DNA of 64,000 nucleotides from Azolla caroliniana. Its lineage: Eukaryota; Polypodiophyta. Of this stretch, positions 23,855 through 36,968 are shown in pieces. Position 1 is the stretch's first letter. Each line of letters starts with the position of its first letter. Location of the stretch: the NCBI GenBank assembly GCA_043228905.1, contig JBHGNT010000005.1:6448001-6512000 (forward strand). The letters are read 5' to 3'. Under the pieces are notes generated by a model. That model was given only the letters and a program-made list of their open reading frames with translations, was not told where the DNA came from and did no database searches. The translations under genes were made by a program, and so were the position numbers.

Positions 23855-26727
23855 ATGGTAACATATTCCCACAAACGGTGTTTATGTGTGGTTTATCTTG
23901 GTGTGTAATTCCCTGACTTAATGAAATATATTGCTATTTCATAATTGTCTTTATACTTGCAACATTGATTGATTTATGGTGTGTAGATGCGGATACTCAA
24001 CTATTGAGTGAAATATCTTACAAGTGAAGGAATTTAAGTACCATTGTTTTAATACTCTGTGCAGGCTGCATGACTTACGCTAATTAAGTAATGAATCAAT
24101 TTTAGATAAACTAGTTATTGTTACAATGTATGTTGCACTTTCTCACCCATCTGAGACCCAGTTAATACGTATGTGAAATGTATTATCTAGTTATTGTTAC
24201 AATATATATATGTTTCCGAGTCTCAGTTAATGTCAAACATATGTATGATTGACATTTTTGTAATATTGGAATCGTATTGAAACAATAAAATAAAGAAATG
24301 AATCAATGTGAAACATTTTATTAAGTGAATTGAATGAGTTGAATGCCCATTTTGGGGTTTTCAGCAATGAGTTAACCAATGATATTTCTGATATGGGTGA
24401 AAAGGATATGTTGGCTACATACTCTAGACAGACTTACTAGTAAATCATATTCCATAATATTGATAAAGAAGGTATTGCTCTTAAGTGCAATGCAGAATAG
24501 AGTGATTTGAAGACCTTTTATCAAACTCTACAAGTAAACTCAGTCAATATATTCAGTGAAGATGGAATTTGACAAGCAGTACAATCTATTCTAAACTTAA
24601 ATGGAGCTATGCCCGTATCTCAAGCTCGTTTAACATCAAGAACTAGATTTGTCCAAATGATTTTGCGAATGAAATATGTCTTGTCATGTACACAGGTCTC
24701 TCTTATTGTAATGTATGCTGTAGTTTCTACAGTGACAAATGTCTCTTTTATCCAGCCTTAGTATGTTGTGTCTCATAATCATGCATGTTGTAGCTCTATA
24801 ATCATATTTTGACGAATCTAATTGATGCTAGAATCTGAGTGGTAGTTTCCATGAAGAGCTGTGCCTCAACACAATATCCTAGGTGTTCTTTTTATTGGTA
24901 GTTTTTGCAAAGAGCTGTGCCTCAATGTTATATCGTAGCCTCTAGGTTTTCTCTTAGTGAATAGTTACATCGCAGATCATTATTCCACAATTTTTGTCTT
25001 TGTTCAACATTCCATGCTCATTAGCCTAAAGGGCATCGGATTTGGTTAGCTTGACCATTATTTTACTGAGATGGCAATGCAACTCGACCCAAGTTTGTAA
25101 AAGCCAATTTCTTAGGTTGCAATGTATATGATGTGAATTGACCACTGCTTTTCTTCTAATTTGAGATGCAAAAAGTATAAATTAGAACGCAAAGTTAGTT
25201 ATTCTGTTATAGGGTACGCCACATAAATTTAAATAGAAATATTATGGAATGATTTTGTATGATACCCATGGAAACGGAGCACACAATGGGAGTAGGCAAG
25301 TGTTTATTAAGAGAAATGCAACTTGAACTAGATGAATGGATGCTTCTTGAGTATTGTTCTTTCAAACTAAGCAAATAGTCCAATTTCTCCATTTGTGATA
25401 AGTAAGGTCAGCTTGTTTCCCTCTCATCCAAGGCAATGTTCCCCTGTTTCCGCAAACTGTTGTGACCATCTTTATGGCACATATCATCTTTGCACATGTG
25501 AGAGTCTAATGGGATCATTTCTTTGGGTGGAAGTGGTGGTGGTGACTTCCTTTGTGGCAGTGAGTGCAATTTACTGTGGATGTCATTTCTTCTATTGTAT
25601 AATCATTGTTGTTGTTTGTGTTGTCAAGATTTGGGTCATCAGATTTATATTAGTGTTCATTTGTTGTTGTGGTTCTAGTGCCACAACATCTTGTGAATTT
25701 GGAGTAGGCATATTCAAAAGAGATGTTCATATGGTCTAATACTATGCATTGCACTTATGAAGCTTTTTAACCTGAATCTGAGAATCTGGAGATTACTCGC
25801 CAATTCCAATTGATTTAATGATTATGAGTGCAATTTTGTTGGTTTGAAATGTGGTGACTGGTGATTCATATAATTTTGGAATTAAAATACTTTGAAGTGA
25901 GTTGAGGGTGTCATTTAATGATACAAAGCAAGCAGGTGGACATATAATATACTATTGCAAGAGATAGATGGTGCTCTGCTTGGAAGGTATGGCAAAAAAA
26001 TGGAGGCTAATGGTGGCTAAGTCAGTTGTAGAGAAGGATGTCTGTTTCCATGAAAAAGGATACTGCTATGGATGTCGGCTTTGGAATGGATGGAAGCAAA
26101 ATGCGATTTATCGAGAAACACAAAACATCAGTAGCAAAATTCCAATGCCGCGAGCAGATTATCTGCAGATTCCGATGTCTGTCAGAGTTAGTAAATGATG
26201 AGAGATTTCTATTGATAAACTATGTAATTAAGGCATGTATGGAATATTTACATGGTCACCCGTAAGCAGAGCATAACATTGGGTTCAATCATTAACCAAA
26301 TTTCTACAGAATAGAGGTTCTTAAGAAGAAGGCAAATTATGAAGGAAAGAAAATATTTGATGGATTGAGACCACATGGAAAGGAATTCCAAGTTTTTGAA
26401 AACATAAATATGTTTCAGATTAGGGTAAGGGTTAAAGCTACAATGACTTTTGGTGGACTACCAAGTGGGAAGCTTGATGTGTTAAGGATCAAAGCTAAAT
26501 CATGAAGCTGGAGGATGACTGCTAAGAGTGTTGGTGGGTGATCAGGATCTCATCTGAAGCAGGGTAACCTTGGAATAATGCTCGCTCCAAAGCGAAAGAA
26601 GGCATTTGTACTCTGGCGATGGAAACATGAAGAAGCTATCAAAGGGAAGATGAATTGTTCTGTTTTGGGCAAGGTCATGACTAATGCCAATGTCATATTG
26701 GATAACCAGAGGTATCAAGAAGGGCAT
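23855..26727. other. AT-rich intergenic DNA
   Basis: No recognised gene. Open frames at 25395-25739, 25968-26198 and 26038-26265 have no known motif, overlap in different frames and lack splice-supported extensions. Nothing else is seen. Confidence 0.5.
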
Positions 26728-26799
26728 AAACATTAAACATTAAACATTAGACATTAGACATTAGACATTAGACATTAGACATTAGACATTAGACATTAA
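26728..26799. repeat. Heptamer tandem repeat (ACATTAG/ACATTAA)n
   Basis: About ten consecutive 7-base units, first ACATTAA and then ACATTAG. The length equals that of plant telomere units but the sequence is different. Confidence 0.95.
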
Positions 26800-29700
26800 T
26801 CAATTTCCTGAACAAACTCTAGACAATTCAATAACATAAAGTTGATATTACTATTGTGTTTCTTGACCTTCCTCCTAGTTGCGTGTTTGGTCGAAGGACA
26901 TTCCCTCTAGTTGCAATGACAAATGGTGCTCAACATGCGTTTTTGCGATGGTTTGCATGCTCCTCCGAAAATGCTCCGATGTGGATCAAGTTGCTCCTTC
27001 AAGCCCAATGCTCAGAGTGAAGACTCTTCTTGATAGGGGATGGTGCCGATGTGTCCATGTTATTGTCAATAACCATAATTATACCTCTTCAATATGTTTA
27101 TTGGAAGTCAGGTTGTTGTGCATAATGCAATTAGATATGAGCACATGATAGTCCCATATTTGAGTAACACAATAGTTCAATACTCACCTGACTAATCGTA
27201 CATAAGTGCGTCTTCAACCTTCGTGCGGTGTTGGATGCATGGCCAAACATGTGTTTTATTTAAATCCTATTTTGTAGCATATCACTATGTCATGGTCCTA
27301 ATGAGTAGAGATACCTTTGTATTACTTGAAATTTTGAATGTTATTGTGGAAGTTAGTAAAAAAGGGAATGCAAATTTTCTAGAAGTGACATTCTAAACCA
27401 TTGATGAGGTAATTCAAAACTAACCACTTGTAGTAAGGGTAATACAAAGCTACCATGTGGCTCTGATTGCTCCCATCTCATGTGTGAGGTTGCAATCTTG
27501 GTTGCCTATGTAATAATAATGGTTGCCAACCACAATCATTTTAAGTTATGTGATGGATATTGAGAACATACCCAAGAATGTGGTGGTCAATGGTCATGTG
27601 CTAGTGCTGATACGATAACACTGTTTGATTTCCATCTATACACCAACAAACACATTAGGTGTCTCTTAAGTGGTTTTTGGATCCAAGGTAGTGTCATGAT
27701 AAACATGTCAATTCACTAACAGCTAGGCATATTGTCAAGGACAATTAAGTGCAACAAGTATGCAAGTAATCACGTAGTTTAATTCGACTTGAATAAAACA
27801 CAATTATTAGGTTGCTATTGCTTGGTTTTTTGAACCATTGTTAATTAGATATGAATCGATCACGATAAGTAGGGGACTGATTCTTTAGTTTTTACAGGGG
27901 ATGGGAGTAATTATTGATCATTTCTATGTCCCATCGATATGGTGATATTTTACTCCCAAAAAGAGTTATGTTAGTGTATTGGTGACGAAAGGCATGGGAG
28001 GAAGAAGGGAGAATGAGAGAGACATACATTTATTGGTACTAACCATTACTGGGCTGTAAAAAATATCAATGTCAAGCTAAGTTTTTCACAGAGCAAACAA
28101 ACTACTTGTATACATGATCTCAAATCACTAAAATCAGGAAAGGTTTTTATAACAAGGAATCAAAGTCAATACTCAACATTTGAACACAACATAGGGGTAC
28201 ATGATTACCACTACATTATCTACATTGTTGCATGCTCAAATTTTAGAATTTTTAGTTGGTATATCTAAACACATTAATTAATTCATGGGGACATTCATAG
28301 GTTTCCAAAAGTTGTGTGACGAGACATTGCTTTGACAATATTATGCCTAAGCAAGTGATGGCAAATAACCTTGTTTTAATACATTATATGCAAATAACAT
28401 TGTTTCTATTGAGCATTCATATCTAATTCACATTCTCCTTATTTTTAGCTTTAACATGACAAAAAGTAAATGTAAAGAAACCTTGCCTTGAATAGAAACT
28501 AGAAAATGTTATGATCTCAAAATTTTAAATGAACTGCTTATTACGAATTTTTTAATGCTAAATCGTTAGTGACAATGACGGATTACATTTAGGTTGACTA
28601 TGTTGGAATACCGCAATTCGAAACATGTCCTATGGTTTGCATTGGATGGGTAGTCCAAATTTTGAAATTCCGAGAAAAAGGTGGAATAAGACACGATCAA
28701 TAAATATAAGAATCAATATATTCTTAGGGAAATGGAGTAGTTTTTTGTGTAAGTACGGAGATCACTCTTGATATCATACTCTGGTAATTCTTTTCCTTCT
28801 CTTGAGCATGAACGGCAATATTATATTAGATAATGAATGAGACATATCAATACCACTAGGGATGGCATAACACCATGCATATTTGCCTTTTAACATGGAA
28901 AGCATTGCCACTTGGTCGACTTTGAATGCAACCATGTCTTTTAAGTCCTAACACTACATATTATCGACCACAGACCTAAACATTTAACAGTACCCTCTTC
29001 TAATTTGTTTTCTTGTTGCTTTGAAGATTATGTTTGTTGTAGCTACCAATTTTATGCACAGAAAATGCTTGCATTCATGAAATATTTCACAATAAATCAT
29101 ACACACGAGTCAAGACCAAAATACAAAAATTTGTACCTTACATTATTCAATATGTATGTTGTACAATTTTTTATGAGAGTTCTAGGACTTTTCAACTAAA
29201 TTTGATTTGTTTTGTAATGAGTGGTTTACATTGTTTGTTGTGTTTACGTTCAAGTACACGAGTTTCATCTTTCTTTGTTACACCCTCATTTGCCTCGTTC
29301 CCTCAAATATTCATCGGAAGGTACCTTGCCAATTTTAAGTTTATATAATTAATCATTCAAGATAATGTGGACAACTAGACAAAAACTTTAACTAAGAGAA
29401 TGAGTATGATACATTAAAACATCAAAAGAAACCTTTTACCAAACAATTATTGCATTCTCTAAAACCAATCATTTGATAATGATTAGTTGAATCAAAATTA
29501 TTTCATGATAATTGTCATTATAAACGTTTCATGAGAATTGAAATAACATGAAAACAATGTTTTCCTTCAATTGCTATGTATTCTTGTCACACGGTTGACT
29601 TTTCTACACCAGAATGCCATTGTATGTATATACCGATATACAAAACATCATCAAATAACCATATTGACAATACATCTTGCCTTATGATGGCGTAACAATG

Positions 29701-30369
29701 ATTTGTTAACTAATACTTTGGATACCCTAACAATATAGTTTTACCTCAATCTATAAATTTTCGTTAATACAACATTTTACATGGATAACATCCACATTTA
29801 TAATCAATTATGCAAAACATGTCTGACATGCATCTTGAGTTCTTTATTCAAAAGAGGACTTAACAAACACCTCATATGTAGGTGCAACTCCATAAACAAC
29901 CTTCCCAATTATACAAAGCCAAGACCAACATGGGACCAAATGATTGACCATGAGTCCTTTAATATGTATTTTCTTTCTTCAATTGATCACGATCACTACT
30001 TGGTACAATTGTTGTATCAACCATATGTTTGAATGAGTTCTTGTACACAACACGATGATCATAGTGGAGCACCACAAGTTGATGGTCACTATGTCATGGC
30101 CTATGTCACGGTTTTCATGAAATTGAGGTCAAATAATACAAAGCCATTTCCATTTTAGGAATGATATAAATTAATTTGACATCTTGATTCTTAACAAATA
30201 TACATTATGAACTTTTGGGCTAGCCAATGCACATACTCATATGAACCTTCTTGAAACCAACATGAAAACAATTTTTTTTTTTAAAACATATTACATTAAC
30301 ATATATTTTTAAACATATTACTTTAGCATGTAGGTACATGTTACAAATTAGCCTCCGCCAAACCATTAG
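26800..30369. other. AT-rich intergenic DNA, no gene seen
   Basis: Only short unrelated open frames (for example 26879-27148 and 29781-30032) without motifs. I recognise no element boundaries. Confidence 0.5.
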
Positions 30370-30548
30370 AAATCCAAATCCTTTGCTACAATGTAAAACA
30401 TCTCTTGTTTATTCTCAATTGGTTGAGGTGTCATTGATTGTATCTTTATTTAGAAAATATAAATCCAAATCCTCTACTAAACATAAAACATCTCTTGTTC
30501 ATCCTCAATTGGTTGAGGTGTCTTTGAATGTATCTTTATTTAGAACAT
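30370..30548. repeat. ~110-bp tandem duplication
   Basis: Two imperfect copies, each containing AAATCCAAATCCT, AAAACATCTCTTGTT and CAATTGGTTGAGGTGTC and ending TATCTTTATTTAGAA. The second copy starts near 30460. Confidence 0.85.
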
Positions 30549-32574
30549 TTAAGGCTTATCTCTTAGTTCTAATTCAATAAAATTGGGGTTTGTGGTTTGT
30601 AGATATGGTATCTTTCTCTTACTACCAAGAAAGGGGGCTACAAGATTATAAACAAAATTAAGTGGATCATTGGAATGATAGATGCATGGATTAGTAAATG
30701 AAGGTTGCAACGAGCACTACAACTTGACAAAGAATCACTTTGACACCCTAGATTATTATTGGCCAAACAACTTTAAAATACCCTAAACATCGAGAGGGCG
30801 GGAGACAAATGATGAATGCATGAGTTTTTAGGGTTTTACCTCCACTATTCAAGTTGGTGTCTTGCGTCTCTTTCTAGTGCCTTAAGCTTAGATGCTAGAA
30901 ATATGTAACTATAATTTTGTGAAGGGAAATAATGTCATATTCCATTTGAAATATATTACTAATACCCTAATTAACATACACAAGCAACATAGTCATATTG
31001 TGATTTGTGGGGTATTTCCTTTATCAAGCAACAATAGGCAATGCCCAATGGACTTGTAATACATAAGGGACATGATATGGTTTTTAACTTGTATAGAAGA
31101 TTTTTTGGTGCCTCAACTTTGGGGCTACCTTTGGTCCTCATTCACTCACCCTTTACATGCACTAAGAGCCACTTTCCTCTATGTAGCCTTTCGACACTAA
31201 TTAATTGTGATATGCATGTTGTTTACTTAGCAGTTATCTATTTAATTGGGACACCCTGTGTGTTTCTTATCTAGACTTAATCATCTACTTTATTAAAACA
31301 AATGTATTTCTTTATTAGTTTAGTGATTCGTTGTGCATTAATTTTAATTTAGCTTAAGAAGCCTTCAATTATTCTACAGTTGCATGGAGTGGAGAGTAAG
31401 TGTTTTTTTTGTGTTGAGGAATTACATGTCTTTTTTATTGGTTAGGGACGTTTCCCAATCCTTCAATTCGTTCATTGGGAGGAAGGTGATCCCACATGAC
31501 TTGGTAGTAACCCTTGGAAGTGAAATACACCAAGGTATGAGTCATGTTCAATGGTTCCTTAAGGTTTTGAGGAAATTCAATTCATTTGTGGAAATATCTT
31601 TTGATATACATACTTTAATTGTAACTTACAAGCCCTCATCATGGCACTACCGTTTCACTCACTTGTACATATCTTTATAAACTAGCTTTATTATCATTTG
31701 GTCCATATTTATCTTAAATTACAAAATTAGGCTGAATTAATGACTTTCATATCTACCATGCTATGGTCTATCCTTGTATTGGCATGATCCTGAATGCTCT
31801 CCTCAATCTAGCAAAGTTCAAACTTGGGGTAGTCTATGTCATTTGGTAGCTAGTTGATTCTATAACAATGGCAATGATCATTCAATGGAGGTTGATAATG
31901 GGTAGACGATCTCGTTTTTTGCTATAATATGTGTACTAATGGGCATTGTTAGGTATTGATTACTTGAGTGCTTAAATATTGATAGGGGTTAAGAAAACCA
32001 TAGAGGTAAGTGGCACAATATGAAGGAAAGTCAAAACCAATGGATAAAGAATAGTTTGATTAATAAGTAGGAGATAGAATGGTGTGACATGGACTAGGGG
32101 TAACAAATGGTGATCAATATCTAAACTCACTTAATGGTAAATGTAAGATGAGTGAAACTCTACTTGGAGAACAAATAAACTTTGAATAATGAGATAGGTA
32201 TTTCTCTTCTATGTTATTGAGAGTAACTAATGTTTGATGTTAACCCCATTTTCTTGACTTTTTCTAGAGTTATGTAGGGGTCTTCTTCTAGTGTTAAATG
32301 TGTTGAAGAAACTTGTCAAAATTTCTTCCTTGGCAAACTTATAAAATATTCTTCATTTACATATAGTTCTTTACATATAGCTCTATATATAGTCAAGGTT
32401 AATTGCAGTCCAATAGGAATAGACCAAGTCACCTATGACGTAGGTGCATAACTGAACTATAGTTCAAAAACCTTTACTTAAATAAACTAAGGTTCAAAAA
32501 CTTTTCTTTACATGATATTATGTTCTTGTGTCCTTAACATCTCCTTTCAAGTACGTATAAACCTAATTGTTTTT
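30549..32574. other. AT-rich intergenic DNA, no gene seen
   Basis: Unrecognised open frames at 31041-31274 and 31384-31680 have no family motif and no supporting structure. Confidence 0.45.
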
Positions 32575-34262
32575 ATTTATTTTTTATAAAAGATTTTCTT
32601 CAATAGTATTAAGAATATAACGCCCGAAGGCTACGACTTGAACCTAGTTACCAAGGAGGTTACAACTTTTCCTATACAATGTTGTAAAATACAAGGATGT
32701 TTACATTTGTTGATATTCAAGAAAGAGTCCATGGAAGTCGATATTGCCATTGAGGTTCTTGAGTTGACATTGTAAATAGGGGCACCTTTTTCCATAAGTG
32801 AAGAAGCTTTTTCCTTTTCTTGTTCACAGTATCTGGGGAACCCTGCATATAGTCATATTGGCCACGGACTACTGCCAACAAGTTCTCCCATATCTCAAAC
32901 AACACATCTGAGAGATGAATGTCTACCCCATCATAATGTCGGTTACATCGATATTTCCATAATGCCCATAATGTTATTGTGGTCATAGTTTTCCAAATTT
33001 GGACAGATCGCATCTGCTTGCGAGGTTGCTGGAAGGGACTAACTAATATCAATATTCTATTATGTATTGTCATTGCCTCATGAACATTGTTTGCCTCATA
33101 CAACATCAAGCCAGAGTGTAATACTCCCCACATCGTTGATCCCCATGAGAATAGGAAAACTACATTGATTGTTTGGAATAAAGACATGACTTTCTTCCAT
33201 ACTTGTTGAGCAAAAGAACAAGACCATAGGACATGCTTGGTAGTCTCCTGAGGTTCATGGCAAAAGCCACATTGCCGCAAATTGGGTGCTACATTCCCTT
33301 TCAATGAATGACCAACGGGTAGTGCCATATGCACTAATAACCACCAAAAGAGAATAAATTTAGTTGGCCCCTTGAATGACCATATCCATTTCCAATAGGT
33401 TCTCAAATGCAAAGTGGAAACACCCCAATTGGTCCAATGTTTCTGAGCTGCTAGTATCGTTACATTCTGAGAGAGTAGTAATGATCTTCCAAGTTTTATT
33501 GAGTACTGAAAGAAGGGGACCTTTACGATATTTCCCCCCAAGGAGTATGACCAAAGCTAACCCCCCGGATCCCATGTTAATCTTGCAACAAGATCTTTTG
33601 TGTATAGCCACAAGATATCACACATATGAGCAACTGATGGATAAGGATCAAGGATCCATTTCTTTCCAGTTTTAGCAACCACTCTAACTGGTGCACTTCG
33701 CAAGTCCTGTAGATAACTGCAATCAAAGGTATAAGATTGCAATCTATTGTTGTCTAGGACCTCAAAATAAGAAATGCACCCATTAGGTGAAACACTGTTA
33801 ACAGCCATTAATGTATCATTTGTGAAGCATCCAAACCATAGATGTTCCTGGCTAGGTTGGAAGGTTGTAAAAAACGAAGAATATGTTGTTGATAAGGTGG
33901 ATGTCATTATCTTGGCACCATGAATTGATTGTAGATGTGCAAGTCGATCTTCTTGCGGCATTTGTTGAAAATGAGTCCAAGTTCTTACAGATGTAGCTGG
34001 CCCATTATCCAATTTACCCCAAGCAAGGTGAGTACGCATGCCCAATACTTTTCCTCCATTATCCCGAAATAGAGAATTAGCAAGCATAGGCTAATTAAGT
34101 AATGCATCCCAAGTAGAAGGTTTGTCCTGTAGCAAAAATGATTTAATCGCATCCACGCTCTTATGATTCCAAGCAAAAATCTATTGGATGCATGATTCCT
34201 CCTTGGCGTTTTCATGTCATTCAAGAACAACCAGTTTAGAGAGGGTGACCATGCTCCTCCTG
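32575..34262 (-). mobile_element. LINE ORF2 C-terminal fragment with zf-RVT domain, minus strand
   Basis: A single minus-strand frame runs from about 34190 to its stop at 32717, interrupted only by TAG stops near 34176, 34091 and 33557. It opens with a post-RT region (WNHKSVDAIKSFLLQDKPS, PMLANSLFRDNGGKVLGMR). The zf-RVT domain follows at about 33390-33180: FILFWWLLVHMALPVGHSL, CGFCHEPQETTKHVLWSC, FAQQVWKKV. The C-terminal block (ITLWALWKYRCNRHYDGV) is typical of plant LINE-type ORFs. Its 3' untranslated part (32700-32575) matches that of the plus-strand copy at 35065-35715. By family it encodes part of the reverse transcriptase protein of a non-LTR retrotransposon; the RT catalytic domain itself is absent. 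Confidence 0.75.
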
Positions 34263-34390
34263 TCTTAGGAGTTAACTCCATTAACTGATAACCTAATTGT
34301 TTTCTAAGCTTAATGAACCTATCCTTAGGCAATGAATTAGTGAGGATGTTAGCTATTTCATTTGTGCTTGTAAGTTGTATCTTTAACATC
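34262..34390 (-). pseudogene. Copia polyprotein C-terminal scrap
   Basis: The minus strand encodes STNEIANILTNSLPKDRFIK followed by LRKQLGYQLMEL. This is the C-terminal motif after copia RNase H (usually -ADIFTKALP- and then a Leu-Gly). It abuts the LINE fragment directly. No LTR or polypurine tract is recognised next to it, so this is an isolated remnant. Confidence 0.6.
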
Positions 34391-35064
34391 TTCCCTCAGG
34401 TACATTTTCAAATCATATTTTGCAAATGTGGTATTTTGCATCATAATTTCAATATCAAGGTGCAAATCTTCATTCAAAGAGTTTTCCTATTCTATTGTTG
34501 TTATCAAAGTAAAAACAAGCGGGTATATATGAGAGTGTGATGTTTTGCATTATAATTTCAATATCAAGGTTCATTTGGTTGTGTAACGTGTTTTACGGGT
34601 CAAATTGAAGCAAACCATTGATTTGGCCTACATAAAATGATATTATTTTTCTTGCAAACCATGTGGATTGTTTTGCATTGTCTTAGCAAAAAAGGAATAA
34701 CATCCTTGAAACCAATTTGACACACTTTTGTGGTCGATTGCCAAAGTTCTGCATCAACTTGGACAAGTAAAACCACAATGCAATTGTTTTAGCCCTTGGG
34801 TGAACTATCAACTACCTCCAGAGTATTTAAAGCATAGACGAGTCATCTAAAGCAAACCGAAACATCGTTCACACATAAATGATTGGATACATACCAATCT
34901 GGATCAAACTTGTGATGAGTTTCCATATTGCATTTGTGAAAGGCAATGTATCATCAATCAAAGAAAAGATAGTCTATCACTAATTATAACACTGATGTAA
35001 GAAGATTTAGAAATCTATAGTAAGAAGTGGAAGGCTCAAGGAAGAAGCAAAATAAGAAGGGGGG
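34391..35064. other. AT-rich spacer between retroelement remnants
   Basis: Contains a short direct duplication (GTATTTTGCATCATAATTTC near 34430 and GTTTTGCATTATAATTTC near 34542). No gene is seen. Confidence 0.5.
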
Positions 35065-35715
35065 CGGAGATGTCTTCAAATGATGTCGTAAGGGGACATG
35101 GAAAACGATGACTATTCTCATGGGGATCAACGATGTGGGGAGTGTTACATTCCAACTTCATGTTGTGTGAGACAAACCATGTTCATGAGGCAATGACAAT
35201 ACGTAATAGAAGATTGATATTAGTTAGTCCCTTTCAGCAACCTCGAAAGCAAGTGCGATTTTCCAGATTTGGAAAATAGTGACCACAGTAACGTTATGAG
35301 CATTATGGAAATGTTGATGTAACCGACTTTATGATGTGGCAGACATTCGTCTCTCAGATGTGTTGCTTGAGATATGGGAGAACTTGTTGGCAATAGTCTG
35401 TGGACAGTATGATAATGTGCATGGTTCCCAGAGACTGTGAACAAGAGAAGGGAAAAGCTTCTTCACTTATGGAAAAAGTTGCCCCTGTTTACAATGTCAA
35501 CGCAAGAGCCTCAATTGCACTATCAACTTCCATGGACTCTTTCTTGAATATCAACAAATTCCAACACCTTCTACAAAGTTCAATATTTGGTTTTAGGATT
35601 ATTTTACATCATTGTACATAAAAAGTTGTAACCTTTTGGGCAGACGGGTTCAAGTTGTAGTCTTTGGGCGTTTTTTCTTAATACTATTGAAGAAAATCTT
35701 AATAAAGAAAAAGGG
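35065..35715 (+). mobile_element. LINE 3' end, plus-strand copy of the 32.6-34.3 kb family
   Basis: Close plus-strand counterpart of the minus-strand LINE's C-terminal coding region and 3' tail. Shared blocks include TTCTCATGGGGATCAACGAT, CAGATGTGTTG-T-GAGATATGGGAGAA and, in the untranslated part, GGTTCAAGT-GTAG-CTT-GGGCGTT followed by CTTAATACTATTGAAGAAAA. Frameshifts and stops are frequent. The 5' truncation and 3' A-rich end (AATAAAGAAAAAGG) fit target-primed insertion of a LINE. Confidence 0.75.
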
Positions 35716-36255
35716 GACATGAAAAATGTGTTTTAGGAAATGCCGAAGGAATAACATTGAACTACTCACTCATATCACACAATGTAGGAATGTATGTATG
35801 TATGTGTAAGTAAGTATGCATGAATGTATGCATGTATGTGTAAGTATGTATGTATGTGTAAGTAAGTAAGTAGGTATGAATGTATGAATGTATGTATGTA
35901 TGTATGTATATATGTATGCATGTATGTTTGTGTGTATGTATGTATGTATGTAGGTACGTATGCATGTACGTGTAGGAAAGAAGAAGATGAAATAGTAATA
36001 AGTTTATAAATTATAACATAAAGAGTTCAGACAATGAGAGTTTGGATTTGCTACAATGAGACAGACACGTGCAAAAATGATTGGAGGGAGGAGGAGGAGC
36101 GGAGATGGCGTGGCAAACGGAGAGCTGTTGTTGGATTCTATTACATTAACATACATTATACATAATACATTAGATTACATTAGTCAATGCTCTGAATTTT
36201 GTTCATTGAATGCTCTGACTTTTGTTTTGTTTTTCCAGGCCTCTCTGTTAAATGC

Positions 36256-36289
<34 letters not shown>

Positions 36290-36404
36290 GTAGTATGCAT
36301 GATTCCTTTGTTTTCTGTGTGGCATTGCGGGATAAAAAAATCTTCCTTCGTAGCCTTAAAATCTTTGCCTCCCATACGCAATCCAGAGACATACATACAT
36401 ATAC

Positions 36405-36435
<31 letters not shown>

Positions 36436-36564
36436 TGTATAGAGAGACAATAGAGACAGAGAGAGGCAGCAGGGGAGGGAAAGAGTATTATATCTTTGGA
36501 TCTCTTGGCCATTTTATTTTGCTCATATAAGAAAAAGCAGAGACAGAGACTACTCTTAACGTAC

Positions 36565-36621
<57 letters not shown>

Positions 36622-36900
36622 TGTGTGTGTGTCTCAATGTCATGATTATGTTATCATGCATAAATGAATATAGTTTGTGTTAGTCAAATAAATAAATAAA
36701 TAATATATATATACATACGTATATACGTATGTGTGTGTGCATTGTGTATGTATGTATGTATGTATGCATGCATGCATGCATGCATGTGTGTGTGTGTGTT
36801 ATAAAAGTGTATGTAGGAACGATTGATTATATGCATATGTATATGCATGTGTGTCCAATGTGTATGTGTTTGTCTTCGTGTAACATTGGTTTGTGACTTT

Positions 36901-36968
<68 letters not shown>

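Noticed and set aside
25395-26265. Three plus-strand ORFs of 75-114 aa as host genes
   Set aside because: No recognisable motif, overlapping frames, no conserved splice extension; treated as chance or very old remnants.
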